Origin: Fibrobacter succinogenes
GTDB taxonomy: Bacteria; Fibrobacterota; Fibrobacteria; Fibrobacterales; Fibrobacteraceae
NCBI GenBank assembly: GCA_902776765.1
Contig: CACYRP010000014.1
Location: 39,423-103,422, forward strand
Length of the DNA stretch: 64,000 nucleotides
Direction: 5' to 3'
The position numbers and the translations under genes are program-made. Below are positions 8,871 to 17,731 of this stretch, piece by piece. The notes under the pieces were generated by a model. The model ran no database searches and had not been told where the DNA came from. It saw only the letters and a program-made list of their open reading frames with translations. How positions within the stretch are numbered: position 1 is the first letter of the stretch; each line of letters opens with the position of its first letter.

Positions 8871-9923
8871 ATGAAAAAACTATTATCATTTCTTTTTGTA
8901 GCTTTGTTAATTATCGCTTGCAGCGATGAAAATCCGACAAATGCATTTGGGAATAAAGATTCATCAGGTGGAAATAATAACTTTTCCGCACAAAATTCCA
9001 ATTATACCGAAACATATCGTTATTTTTCTTTTTTAGACACAACACATCTTCGATTTGGAAGTACTCAAGTTCCAAAATCATGTCAATTCAATCCAGAAAC
9101 AAAAACTTTTTCATGGGTTGACCTAGGATATTCGCTTTTAGTCGATCTTGATACAGTTCCCGAATTATTTGATACAGCACCCAAATCATGTAATGGTTGT
9201 AGCAAATACTGGGGAACATTCGGATTCCATTTGTCTAACGATACGCTATATGAATGCACTGGACATAGCGATCCATGTGAGGATCCTCCCCATGGAGATG
9301 GAGAAGCGATTGTTTATACGGGTTCATCAAAATCACTATTCGGAACGTGGAATTACAAAGGTCGTTATATTGATGGAATTTTCAGTGAAAACAGTTTCGG
9401 AATGGAACTAGTTATAACACCAACTTACCTTTTAAATAAGTATTACTATGATTTTAATAATACTCCGGTGTATGGCTATGTTCATATTTGCGAACCATTG
9501 GATATATTGTACCCTCAAGACACTCTTTTTTCCCAATGCAGACATTATTACAACAATGTGAGTAAATATAATGGCAAATACATGTACCACAACAAATCTA
9601 CAAATACCTTCCAAGATGTTCTTGATACGGTATTTTTCTCGGAAAATTTTTGGGTAACCACAACAAACAAGGATGTAACAATATTCATAAATAACAACCT
9701 TATACAAGTTTCTTACGACATAACCTTGTATAAGGAAAGAACCGAAGCAAGAACAACCGTTTCGTTCAAAGACAATCAATGTACTTTAATCTTCAATAAA
9801 GCAGATAACATAGATAAAGAACGCTGCGAAAAACTAACAATTGATGGAGAAACATCCGACATTTTTGACTATTCAAACAATGAAGAGTATCAAAATTGTC
9901 TTAAAAGTTTTCAATTAAACTAG
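8871..9923 (+). CDS. lipoprotein, divergent member of the local family
   Basis: 350 residues from ATG 8871, chosen over the TTG six bases earlier because AGAAGGAG sits at the right distance and the lipoprotein signal begins here (MKKLLSFLFVALLIIACSDENPT, Cys 17). It shares the start of the mature region (SDxNPTxxxxN) and the FxWxxxxxSL and LFGTWxxxG blocks with the two upstream lipoproteins, but the middle is different and Cys-rich (SCNGCSKYWG, CTGHSDPCEDPP). It ends 10 bases before tilS. Function unknown. Confidence 0.78.
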   Translation: MKKLLSFLFVALLIIACSDENPTNAFGNKDSSGGNNNFSAQNSNYTETYRYFSFLDTTHLRFGSTQVPKSCQFNPETKTFSWVDLGYSLLVDLDTVPELFDTAPKSCNGCSKYWGTFGFHLSNDTLYECTGHSDPCEDPPHGDGEAIVYTGSSKSLFGTWNYKGRYIDGIFSENSFGMELVITPTYLLNKYYYDFNNTPVYGYVHICEPLDILYPQDTLFSQCRHYYNNVSKYNGKYMYHNKSTNTFQDVLDTVFFSENFWVTTTNKDVTIFINNNLIQVSYDITLYKERTEARTTVSFKDNQCTLIFNKADNIDKERCEKLTIDGETSDIFDYSNNEEYQNCLKSFQLN

Positions 9924-9933
9924 ATTTATTAAA

Positions 9934-11280
9934 TTGATTTTTGACTTAATTGAAAATATTCGCCGTCATGGGTTCAAGCGCCTGTTGCTTGCAGTTTCGG
10001 GCGGTCTGGATTCTATTTGCCTGGCACATTATTTTATCGAGAACCGCGAAGCGCTCGGCATCGAATGGCTGGGAATTGCCCATGTGCATCACGGGCTGCG
10101 GGTCGGAACGGCCGACAGGGACGCCGCTTTTGTCGAAGCGTTTGCGAAATCGCATGGGGTTCCTTTTTTCTTGAAACGTTTGGATGGAAAGGCGCTCAAG
10201 GCCGCCGAGGGTTCGCTCGAAGAAAACGCAAGGGATGCTAGGTACAAAGCGCTGGTCGAGATTGTAGATGAAATTGGAGATTTCCACCTGCGCGGGAATG
10301 ACAAAAACAATGGTGATTCCGGCACGGAAGCCGGGATGACAAGCGCAAACAAAAACCGTATGGATCCTCCTTCGGAGGATGACAAAAGCAGCGCCCCCAT
10401 TCCCCACAGCTCTATCGCCATCGTCACGGCGCACCATGCAAACGATCAAGCGGAAACGATGTTCATGCGACTCAAGCGCGGAACAACGCTTGCCGGGCTG
10501 CGCGGGATTCAGGAAGTTCGCATTCTAAGCAATAGCCGGGGCGTTGCGGGGCTGGCGTCTGAAGCCCCGCTAGAAGGGGTAGCGTATGCCGCGTGCGGCA
10601 GAAGCGAGGGGGATGCCTCCCCCACACCCCATACCCCATATCTCTACCGTCCTTTCCTGAACGTGACTCGCGCAGAATTGCTCGAATACGCAAGAAAGAA
10701 CAAATTAACTTGGTGTGAGGACGAAAGTAATGCGGATGTGAAATTTGCTCGCAACAAAATTAGACACGAGTTTTTGCCGAATCTGGAAAGTGAATGCCCC
10801 GGAGCAATCAAACAGCTTTGCCGCATTGCAGAACTTGCCGACAAGGCGTATGAAAAAGTGACGAGGAAATGCGACATACTTTTCGCGACATGCTTGAATA
10901 AACGTATGGATTCCCTCCCTTCGGTCGAGAATGACGCGATCCAGGATGACAACGCCCACTCCTCATACCTCAAAGAGAGCGAAGCGACCGACCCCACACC
11001 CCATACCACAATCTCGCTGGACAAGAAAAAGCTCAACAGGGTGCTCCGCGCACACGCCGATGCTGACCTTTCGGAGATGTTCCGGTTATGGCTTTCGGAA
11101 AAGGGTTTTCGGTTCCCGATTGGATTTTTCTATGGCCCGAAAGAGCCTGCTCATGTGAAAATTCCGGTCCATGCCGTTTACCGCAGGCGTTCCATCGTCA
11201 AAATACGCCATACGGTCTGGATTTGCGAGTTCGAGGACGCGCTATCCGCTGCAAAATTTGTATCTTGCGAAAAGAAATAA
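9934..11280 (+). CDS. tilS: tRNA(Ile)-lysidine synthetase with repeat-derived insertions
   Basis: Attaches lysine to C34 of the AUA-reading tRNA-Ile using ATP; essential for decoding. The PP-loop motif SGGLDS is at 22-27, HVHHGLR near 50-56, [14 protein letters not shown] in the middle, and the TilS-specific [13 protein letters not shown] follows. A weak C-terminal substrate-binding part ends the protein (448 residues). The best start is TTG 9934; no ATG lies nearby. Three stretches (about residues 116-155, 197-235 and 322-359) look foreign: low complexity, no family similarity, and encoded by palindromic repeats that occur between genes elsewhere. They fall between conserved blocks, so the enzyme may tolerate them as loops. 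ftsH follows 10 bases later. Confidence 0.93.
   Translation: MIFDLIENIRRHGFKRLLLAVSGGLDSICLAHYFIENREALGIEWLGIAHVHHGLRVGTADRDAAFVEAFAKSHGVPFFLKRLDGKALKAAEGSLEENARDARYKALVEIVDEIGDFHLRGNDKNNGDSGTEAGMTSANKNRMDPPSEDDKSSAPIPHSSIAIVTAHHANDQAETMFMRLKRGTTLAGLRGIQEVRILSNSRGVAGLASEAPLEGVAYAACGRSEGDASPTPHTPYLYRPFLNVTRAELLEYARKNKLTWCEDESNADVKFARNKIRHEFLPNLESECPGAIKQLCRIAELADKAYEKVTRKCDILFATCLNKRMDSLPSVENDAIQDDNAHSSYLKESEATDPTPHTTISLDKKKLNRVLRAHADADLSEMFRLWLSEKGFRFPIGFFYGPKEPAHVKIPVHAVYRRRSIVKIRHTVWICEFEDALSAAKFVSCEKK
10279..10383. repeat. three palindromic repeats inside tilS
   Basis: Three units, each beginning GATT/GGAT and ending with GATGAC or AATGAC: 10279-10302 (GATTTCC...GGGAATGAC), 10315-10340 (GATTCCGGC...GCCGGGATGAC) and 10362-10383 (perfect ATCCTCC-TTC-GGAGGAT hairpin). 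They are read in frame as part of TilS. The layout ATTCC-N-GGAAT resembles the dispersed small palindromes known as dRS3 in Neisseria, but identity with those is not claimed. Confidence 0.75.
10906..10935. repeat. fourth palindromic repeat inside tilS
   Basis: ATGGATTCCCTCCC-TTCGGTCG-AGAATGAC, with the same ends as the units at 10362-10383 and 30531-30552 and, in reverse orientation, 16945-16979. The flanking string CCCCACACCCCATA also occurs twice in tilS (near 10619 and 10992). Confidence 0.7.
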
Positions 11281-11290
11281 AAGGATTATA

Positions 11291-13390
11291 ATGAATAAAC
11301 CTCAAAAGCCAACAGCACCGTTTAAGAACAAGAATTTTATCATCGTTCTCATCATGCTCCTCATGCTTTTCGTCATGTTCCCCATGACCGGGAAAGAATC
11401 CAACAAGGATATTACCCGCACCGAATTTTTAGCATTGATGGGAGATTCCACCAAGGTTATCACGGAGCTTACGCTTCAGAAAACTCCTGATGGCGTGATT
11501 ATCGAGGGCGCTTACGAGATGTCCCCAGATGAAATAGCCATAGCCCAAAAGAACCAGAGCACTCTTGCGAGATTCACACGCGCAAGCAGCGACATGAAAC
11601 ACAAGCATTTCAAGAGCCACATGCTCGAAGTTTCGAACGAACAGATTTCGGCATGGGAAACGTTCAAGGGAGTCAAGGTCAAGGTCATTCACGAATCGAC
11701 TACTTGGATTGATACGCTCATTGCATTTTTGCCCGCTATTTTGCTGATTGCTTTCTTCTACATCATGATGAGCCGTCAGATGGGCGGTGGCGGTAAGAGC
11801 CCGTTCTCGTTTGGCAAGAGCCAGGTGCGTCAGCTGAACTCGCAAAAAAAGACGACGTTCAACGATGTTGCCGGCTGCGACGAAGCGAAGCAGGACTTAC
11901 AGGAACTCGTCGAATTTTTGAAGGACCCGAAGAAATACGATGCTTTGGGCGGTCGCATTCCAAAGGGTGCGCTCCTTGTTGGCCCTCCGGGCACGGGTAA
12001 GACGCTCCTCGCCCGCGCTGTCGCTGGCGAAGCTGGTGTGCCGTTCTTTAGCATGTCCGGTTCTGACTTTGTGGAAATGTTCGTTGGCGTGGGTGCATCC
12101 CGCGTACGTGACTTGTTTGAAACAGGCAAGAAGAACGCTCCGTGCATTTTGTTCATCGACGAAATCGATGCCGTGGGTCGCCAGCGTGGTGCCGGTCTCG
12201 GGGGCGGTCACGACGAACGCGAACAGACTTTGAACCAGTTGCTCGTGGAAATGGACGGTTTTACCGCAAACGAAGGCGTGATTTTGATTGCAGCCACGAA
12301 CCGTCCTGACGTGCTCGACAAGGCTCTCCTCCGTCCGGGCCGCTTTGACCGCCAGATTGTGGTGGGGCTCCCCGACCTCAAGGGCCGTGAAGAAATTTTG
12401 AAGGTGCACTTGAAAAAACGCAAGGTGCCTTTGGCTCCAGATGTTGACGTGAAGGCCGTTGCCAAGGGAACGCCTGGACTTGCCGGTGCGGACCTCGAAA
12501 ACTTGGTGAACGAAGCCGCCCTCCTTGCCGCTCGTTTCAATAACAAGAAAGTGACGATGCTCGACTTCGAAGAAGCCCGCGACAAGCTCAGCATGGGCGC
12601 CGAACGCCGAACGCTCCTGATGACCGACGAAGAAAAACGCTACACAGCATACCACGAAGCGGGCCACGCCTTGATGACCTTGCTCTGCAAGCACTCGGAC
12701 CCGCTCCACAAGATTACGATTATCCCCCGCGGACGCGCTCTCGGCGTGACCATGAGTTTGCCCGAACGCGACCAGGTAAGCTACAGCCGCGAATACGCCG
12801 AAGAACGCATCATGATCATGATGTCGGGCCGACTCGCCGAACTCATCTTCTTCAACCACCAGAGCACAGGTGCTTCGAACGATATCCAGCGCGCCACAGA
12901 ACTTGCCCGCAAGATGGTTACGGAATGGGGCTTTGACGAAGAGATCGGGCCTGTCTGCTACAGCCGCGCCGATGGCGAAGTGTTCCTGGGTCGAGAGATT
13001 AGCAAGCCGAAGGAAATGTCCGAAATGATGGCCGAAAAAATCGACAACGCCATCAACGGCCTTATCAAGCGCATGGACGCAGCAGCCCGCAAGCTCCTTG
13101 AAGAAAACAAGGACAAGCTTATCGACCTCGCCGAAGCGTTGTTTGAATTTGAAGTACTCGACCGCGAAGAAATCGACAGGGTCATGGCTGGCGAAAAGCT
13201 CACTGGAACAAAGAAGAGCCGCCAGTACCAGGCTATGGAAGAACTTGCAAAGAAGCGCGAAGAAGAAAACACTCCGCCACCTGATCCGGGTGACCAGCCG
13301 CCGGTCGCACCGATTGCCGACGTACAGCCCACCCCCGTCGCAGGTAATGAAACTGCAACAAACTCCGTCAAAGAAACCGAACAACAGTAA
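11291..13390 (+). CDS. ftsH: ATP-dependent zinc metalloprotease FtsH
   Basis: Membrane-bound AAA protease that degrades misfolded membrane proteins and regulatory proteins. 699 residues from ATG 11291 (AAAAGGATTATA upstream; the frame is open further 5' inside tilS but that part is not FtsH-like). TM helix 1 about 15-32, periplasmic domain to ~130, TM2 about 138-158. AAA module: Walker A GPPGTGKT 231-238, Walker [35 protein letters not shown]. Zinc site HEAGH 455-459, with the usual downstream acidic ligand region. The C-terminus is a Pro-rich, probably disordered tail (about 660-699). It lies between tilS and folP, the familiar tilS-ftsH order. Confidence 0.98.
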   Translation: MNKPQKPTAPFKNKNFIIVLIMLLMLFVMFPMTGKESNKDITRTEFLALMGDSTKVITELTLQKTPDGVIIEGAYEMSPDEIAIAQKNQSTLARFTRASSDMKHKHFKSHMLEVSNEQISAWETFKGVKVKVIHESTTWIDTLIAFLPAILLIAFFYIMMSRQMGGGGKSPFSFGKSQVRQLNSQKKTTFNDVAGCDEAKQDLQELVEFLKDPKKYDALGGRIPKGALLVGPPGTGKTLLARAVAGEAGVPFFSMSGSDFVEMFVGVGASRVRDLFETGKKNAPCILFIDEIDAVGRQRGAGLGGGHDEREQTLNQLLVEMDGFTANEGVILIAATNRPDVLDKALLRPGRFDRQIVVGLPDLKGREEILKVHLKKRKVPLAPDVDVKAVAKGTPGLAGADLENLVNEAALLAARFNNKKVTMLDFEEARDKLSMGAERRTLLMTDEEKRYTAYHEAGHALMTLLCKHSDPLHKITIIPRGRALGVTMSLPERDQVSYSREYAEERIMIMMSGRLAELIFFNHQSTGASNDIQRATELARKMVTEWGFDEEIGPVCYSRADGEVFLGREISKPKEMSEMMAEKIDNAINGLIKRMDAAARKLLEENKDKLIDLAEALFEFEVLDREEIDRVMAGEKLTGTKKSRQYQAMEELAKKREEENTPPPDPGDQPPVAPIADVQPTPVAGNETATNSVKETEQQ

Positions 13391-13398
13391 CCGCCATT

Positions 13399-14313
13399 AT
13401 GCTTAGCTCTATTCTTGAATCCACTCGTGCAATCTCTTGGAAAATTGGAAACGACATTATTCCAGCTTCGAGAATGCCGCTTGTCATGGGTATCGTGAAC
13501 GTTACCCCGGACAGTTTTTTCGATGGAGGCAAGCATAATACCCCCGAAGCCGCTTACGAACATGCGATTTCGCTTGTCGAACAAGGTGCCGTGATTCTCG
13601 ATATCGGCGGCGAAAGCAGCCGTCCGGGAAGCGTCCCCGTGAGCGAACAAGAAGAAATCGACCGCGTGTGTCCGGTTGTCGAAGCGCTGGCGCAAACGGC
13701 AACGATTTCCGAAGATCTGGACAATCCCGGTTTTAGAAAATTCTACATCTCGGTCGATACCGTCAAGGCGAAAGTCGCCAAAGAATGTATGCGCCTTGGA
13801 GCGCACATCATCAACGACATTAGCGCCTGCACGATGGACCCGAACATGATCGACACAGTCGCCCGCACCAAGGCAAGCGTGGTGCTGAACCACATGCGCG
13901 GAAGCTTTGGCAAAATGCAGCAGGACTTCAAGCCGTACACGAATGTCGTGAGCGAAGTTCAAGAAGAACTCTTGGCGCAAGTGCAGAAGCTCTTGGATGC
14001 AGGCGTCGAAAAAGAACGCATTTGCATTGACCCGGGTATCGGTTTTGGAAAGACCGTTCAAGACAACATAGACTTGATGAAGTCCGTGGAAGTCATGCTC
14101 AAGGATGGTTACCCCGTCTTGATTGGCACATCGAGAAAGTCCTACATTGGCAAGATGCCGGGGCTCGAAACAAGCGATAGGCTTATCCCGACGGTGACCG
14201 CAGGCATTGTAGCCGCCCTCGGCGGTGCAAGCGTTCTCCGCGTACACGATGTCCGCGAAGCAAAAGAATCACTTTTATATTTGGAGGCTTTGAAGTCCCA
14301 TGACGCTGTTTAA
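13399..14313 (+). CDS. folP: dihydropteroate synthase
   Basis: Condenses p-aminobenzoate with hydroxymethyl-dihydropterin diphosphate in folate synthesis; the sulfonamide target. 304 residues. Signatures: MGIVNVTPDSFFDGG (30-44), ILDIGGESSRPGS (about 73-85), INDISA, and near the C-terminus IDPGIGFGKT and GTSRKSYIG. It starts 8 bases after ftsH and overlaps cdaA by 14 bases, so translation is coupled. The N-terminus has ~25 extra residues before the first conserved strand, which is common. No resistance-type change can be judged from sequence alone. Confidence 0.97.
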   Translation: MLSSILESTRAISWKIGNDIIPASRMPLVMGIVNVTPDSFFDGGKHNTPEAAYEHAISLVEQGAVILDIGGESSRPGSVPVSEQEEIDRVCPVVEALAQTATISEDLDNPGFRKFYISVDTVKAKVAKECMRLGAHIINDISACTMDPNMIDTVARTKASVVLNHMRGSFGKMQQDFKPYTNVVSEVQEELLAQVQKLLDAGVEKERICIDPGIGFGKTVQDNIDLMKSVEVMLKDGYPVLIGTSRKSYIGKMPGLETSDRLIPTVTAGIVAALGGASVLRVHDVREAKESLLYLEALKSHDAV

Positions 14314-15142
14314 GTTATTCGGCATCATTGATGTCCGCATGGCTGACATTCTGGACGTTCTCCTCATATCAGTCATTCTGTACTACATCTTTTTGCTGTT
14401 CCGCGGAACACGTGCAGCACAGATGATTTTCGGTGGCTTTTTGCTCATTCTTGCATGGCTCATCGCGCAATGGTGGGAACTCCACACGCTCGTGTGGATG
14501 CTCAGTAACCTCGCGACGCTCGGTATTATCGCCATCGTGATTTTGTTCCAGCCCGAAATTCGAAGCGCACTTACCCGAATCGGCCAGAGCGTGAGCAAGG
14601 TGGACTTGCGCAACATTCTCTTCCACGCCAGCGGCCTCGATGACATTTCCCAAAAAATTTGCACCGCAGTCCAAGACCTCGCCAAGACAAAAACAGGCGC
14701 ACTCATCGTGCTTGAAAAACGCGTAGGCCTCAAGAACTACGCCGACACAGGTGAACTCCTGAACGCCCGCATCAGCTCCAGACTTTTACGCGCGCTCTTC
14801 TTCCCGAACTCCGCTTTGCACGACGGCGCCGTGATCCTCAACTGCAAAGAAATTGTCGCCGCCGGTTGCATTTTGCCGATGCCGACCGGTAACGCCGAAG
14901 GTGATGCCGGTTACGGTATGCGCCACCGCGCCGCAAAAGCACTCGCCGCCGAAAGTGACGCCCTCATCATCATCGTCTCCGAAGAAACAGGTAAGATTTC
15001 GACTGCTTACAGAAACAACCTGAGACGCGGCCTCACCCCGAAGGAACTCAAGGCAGAAATATTCCGCCACTGGCATGACCTCTTCAACGAAGTCATCGAC
15101 GAAGAACCAAGTGAAACTGAAAACGAAGCTGTAGATAATTAA
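14300..15142 (+). CDS. cdaA: diadenylate cyclase, CdaA type
   Basis: Makes cyclic di-AMP from two ATP; c-di-AMP controls potassium and osmolyte balance and wall homeostasis. 280 residues: three N-terminal TM helices (about 18-36, 40-58, 63-82), then a DAC domain with the catalytic DGA (D175-A177, in NSALHDGAVI) and RHR (R208-R210, in GMRHRAA). Overlap with folP matches the folP-cdaA arrangement known from several non-Firmicute phyla. No CdaR (YbbR) gene follows, unlike in Firmicutes. The acidic tail after ~265 is species-specific. Confidence 0.96.
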   Translation: MTLFKLFGIIDVRMADILDVLLISVILYYIFLLFRGTRAAQMIFGGFLLILAWLIAQWWELHTLVWMLSNLATLGIIAIVILFQPEIRSALTRIGQSVSKVDLRNILFHASGLDDISQKICTAVQDLAKTKTGALIVLEKRVGLKNYADTGELLNARISSRLLRALFFPNSALHDGAVILNCKEIVAAGCILPMPTGNAEGDAGYGMRHRAAKALAAESDALIIIVSEETGKISTAYRNNLRRGLTPKELKAEIFRHWHDLFNEVIDEEPSETENEAVDN

Positions 15143-15156
15143 GATCTAGGAAAGTT

Positions 15157-16380
15157 ATGGCAAACAACACCAATACCCCCAATAACTCTGCAAAAAAACA
15201 AAACAAGAAAAACGGGAAACGCAATCTCGTCATCTTGATTTTAATGTTCCTTTTACTTGTCTGCTTGTTTGTTGTACAATGCCAACTCAACAAGGTAAAG
15301 CAACAGGCTCTTGAAGAACAAAAGCTTGCGGAACTCGCATTGCGCCAAAAAGAAATTCTCGATAGTCTCCATGCTGAACAAGCTAAAGCCGACAGTTTGA
15401 AAGCTCTTGAAGACGCACGAATCGCAGACAGTTTACGCCTTGCCGATAGCCTCCGCCTTGCCGATTCGCTGGCCAACTTGCCAAAAACGCCGGCAATCAA
15501 CAAGGACAGCCTCAAGCATGTGCGCGACAGCATCCGAGCCGAAAGAAAGGCCCGCAAGGATAGCATTGACGCCTTAGCAAAAATCGAAAAAGCAAAGCAG
15601 GATTCTTTGAACAAATTGCGCGCAGCCGATAGCCTCCGCAATTCAGATAAAGTTCCGCCTACCGCCGAAATCACACCGCCCGCCGGTCGCTACTACTCCC
15701 CCATCAAGCTCAAAGTCAAGTGCGATGAAATCAAGTGCAAGACGTTTGTTTCTATCGGCGATACGCTCAAACCACAAGACGCAAGTAAGGGCATCGAATA
15801 CAACAAGACGGGCTCCGTATTTTTCTTTGCTGAAGATTCCGTCGGTAACCGCAGCGCTTGGGAAGAAGCTAAATACGACATGGCAAGCGATAATGTTTGC
15901 GGCAAGAACGCCTACCCCGTCCCAGTCGGCGGAAAAACCGTTTGCGTTGACGCCTACGAATACCCGAACCAGCCGGACGCCACGCCGAAGGACATGGTTA
16001 GCCAAGAAGAGGCAGCCCGCATTTGCAAGAACGAAGGCAAACACCTTTGCACTATCGAAGAATGGCAAGCCGCCTGCCGTGGCAAGGACGGTTTCAAGTA
16101 CTCTTACGGCAACAGCTACAAGCAAAGCAAGTGCAACACCAATACCAAATCGGCCAAGAGAAGCGGTCGCAAAACGCAGTGCCGCAGTTGGTGGGGCATG
16201 AACGATATGAACGGCAACCTCTGGGAATGGACTAGTTCCACAAGCAAGCAGCACCCGGATAAGTTCTTGGTCGCTGGCGGCGCATGGAACACCAACAACG
16301 AAAGTAGCTGTTCCGAAAGCAAATTCAGCTTCTATCCGCAAAATCAATACCCAAGCGTCGGTTTTAGGTGCTGTAAATAG
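15157..16380 (+). CDS. membrane-anchored SUMF1/FGE-like protein
   Basis: 407 residues. A Lys/Asn-rich cytosolic start, one TM helix (about 23-40), then a long charged helical stalk to ~165 with repeated DSL/ADSLRL units (for example ADSLRLADSLRLADSL), likely coiled coil. A small beta segment (PPTAEITPPAGRYYSPIKL) precedes a C-terminal SUMF1/formylglycine-generating-enzyme-like lectin-type fold (about 245-407): HLCTIEEWQAACRG, NDMNGNLWEWTSS, AGGAWNT, and final GFRCCK. The canonical FGE catalytic pattern is not clear, so it is more likely a binding domain, as in Fibrobacter SUMF-type surface proteins. It starts 14 bases after cdaA and is probably in that operon. Confidence 0.82.
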   Translation: MANNTNTPNNSAKKQNKKNGKRNLVILILMFLLLVCLFVVQCQLNKVKQQALEEQKLAELALRQKEILDSLHAEQAKADSLKALEDARIADSLRLADSLRLADSLANLPKTPAINKDSLKHVRDSIRAERKARKDSIDALAKIEKAKQDSLNKLRAADSLRNSDKVPPTAEITPPAGRYYSPIKLKVKCDEIKCKTFVSIGDTLKPQDASKGIEYNKTGSVFFFAEDSVGNRSAWEEAKYDMASDNVCGKNAYPVPVGGKTVCVDAYEYPNQPDATPKDMVSQEEAARICKNEGKHLCTIEEWQAACRGKDGFKYSYGNSYKQSKCNTNTKSAKRSGRKTQCRSWWGMNDMNGNLWEWTSSTSKQHPDKFLVAGGAWNTNNESSCSESKFSFYPQNQYPSVGFRCCK

Positions 16381-16446
16381 AGTTTGTTAACACATCGTTA
16401 CATAGTTTCACTAACCCAATCTTTCAAAATAATCTAATTTAAAGAC

Positions 16447-16821
16447 ATGAAAACAAAACTTATTCTCTCCGCACTTCTTTTCTCGACATTTACATTCTTC
16501 GGATGCGGCAATGAAAAGCCCAACTACACAGGTTACTGGAAAGGCGAAGCCGATATGATTTTCGAAGTTTTCACTGAAAATAACATCGACTACACCATCA
16601 GAAACGTAAACGGCGACCTCACCGCCAAATACGAAGACAACGCACTCCGTGGCAAGAACTCCCTCAACATGGATATCTTGATGCGAGTCAAGGGCGACTC
16701 CGCCTACTACGAATTCGGTGAAGACGAATCTGGCAAAATTGTCACAGGCTACATGAGAATCTCTAAGGACGAATACGACAGGATTTTCAAGGCCCAGACT
16801 GACGCCAAAGGCCAGCTATAA
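16447..16821 (+). CDS. small lipoprotein of unknown function
   Basis: 124 residues, with a lipoprotein signal ending FFGCG (Cys 20). The mature part starts NEKPNYTGYWKGEADMIFEVF and is beta-rich, with YWKG followed by short strands, reminiscent of lipocalin-like small lipoproteins; no definite family. It lies 66 bases after the SUMF1-like gene, in the same direction, and is followed by a hairpin terminator. Confidence 0.75.
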   Translation: MKTKLILSALLFSTFTFFGCGNEKPNYTGYWKGEADMIFEVFTENNIDYTIRNVNGDLTAKYEDNALRGKNSLNMDILMRVKGDSAYYEFGEDESGKIVTGYMRISKDEYDRIFKAQTDAKGQL

Positions 16822-16851
16822 TTAATCGTCGAAATTTGCTAAAATAAAAAT

Positions 16852-16877
16852 CCCCGGACTTCAAGTCTGGGGGTTTG
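16852..16877. terminator. hairpin between convergent genes
   Basis: CCCCGGACTT / AAGTCTGGGG around a one-base centre (effective loop TTCAA), with GTTTG on the plus side and an ATTTTATTTTA run on the minus side. It can end both the lipoprotein gene and the convergent ABC operon. Confidence 0.65.
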
Positions 16878-16894
16878 CTATTATGCGACTAGGA

Positions 16895-16979
16895 ATGTGC
16901 GGTTCTTCGCGTACGCAAGGATGACGGTCGAGGATGGCTCAATCACGTCATTCTGACGACGAAGGAAGAAGAATCCAGT
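16895..16979. repeat. interspersed palindromic repeat copies
   Basis: Two units of the dispersed family: TTCTTCGCGTACGCAAGGATGAC and, from 16945, CGTCATTCTGACGACGAAGG...GAATCC, which is the reverse complement of the GGATTC...CTTCG...AGAATGACG layout seen in tilS (10906-10935). It lies just beyond the 3' end of the ABC operon. Confidence 0.65.
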
Positions 16980-16984
16980 ATTTT

Positions 16985-17731
16985 TTATTTCTTCAAAGCC
17001 GAAAGGAATTCCTTGAGACGAGCATCCTTCGGATTGTCGAAGATTTCTTCGGGCGTTCCGTCTTCTTTGACGTAACCATCAGCAAAGAACAGCACGCGGT
17101 TTGCCACTTCGCGGGCAAAGCTCATTTCGTGCGTCACGACAATCATCGTCATTCCAGACTTTGCCAAGTCCTTCATGATCTTAAGCACCTCACCCACCAT
17201 TTCAGGGTCCAGGGCGCTCGTCGGTTCGTCAAAAAGAATTGCCTCGGGCTGCATGGCCATGGCACGTGCAATTGCCACACGCTGCTGCTGGCCACCAGAA
17301 AGTTGCGCCGGATAATGGTCGGCACGTTCTAAAAGACCCACGCGCTTCAAGAGCTCTTTTGCACGGGCTTCGGCATCGGCTTTCGAAAAGCGTCCAAGCT
17401 TTACCGGTGCAAACATGATGTTCTTGAGCGCCGTCATGTTCTTGAACAGGTTGAACTGCTGGAACACCATGCCAATGCGTTCGCGAATTTCAGGTTTCGA
17501 AACGTTCTTGGCCAAAATGCTCTTTCCATCCAAGAGAATGTCGCCACTTGTCGGATGTTCTAGCAAATTCAACTGGCGCAAGAATGTGGACTTGCCACAA
17601 CCCGAAGGGCCGATAATGGCAACAACATCACCGCGGTGGATGTCAAGAGAAATTCCCTTGAGGATTTGCTTGTCTCCGTAAGATTTGCAAAGGTCCTTGA
17701 CCTGGATTAAAGTTTCAGCACTAGCGTTCAT
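16985..17731 (-). CDS. polar amino-acid ABC transporter ATPase
   Basis: 248 residues, GlnQ/HisP family. Walker [10 protein letters not shown] (about 39-47), Q-loop [15 protein letters not shown], signature [14 protein letters not shown], Walker [15 protein letters not shown], switch His in [15 protein letters not shown]. It energises uptake of a polar amino acid with the upstream fused binding-protein/permease. Its start overlaps the permease stop by 11 bases, so the two are translationally coupled. The substrate cannot be read from sequence. Confidence 0.95.
   Translation of the reverse strand: MNASAETLIQVKDLCKSYGDKQILKGISLDIHRGDVVAIIGPSGCGKSTFLRQLNLLEHPTSGDILLDGKSILAKNVSKPEIRERIGMVFQQFNLFKNMTALKNIMFAPVKLGRFSKADAEARAKELLKRVGLLERADHYPAQLSGGQQQRVAIARAMAMQPEAILFDEPTSALDPEMVGEVLKIMKDLAKSGMTMIVVTHEMSFAREVANRVLFFADGYVKEDGTPEEIFDNPKDARLKEFLSALKK

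Noticed and set aside
11897..13384. 495-codon frame antisense to ftsH
   Set aside because: Shadow of ftsH codon bias. The His/Phe/Val-rich text has no domain pattern.
12958..14247. 429-codon frame antisense to ftsH/folP
   Set aside because: Spans two well-supported genes on the other strand, which real genes rarely do, and has no ribosome site.
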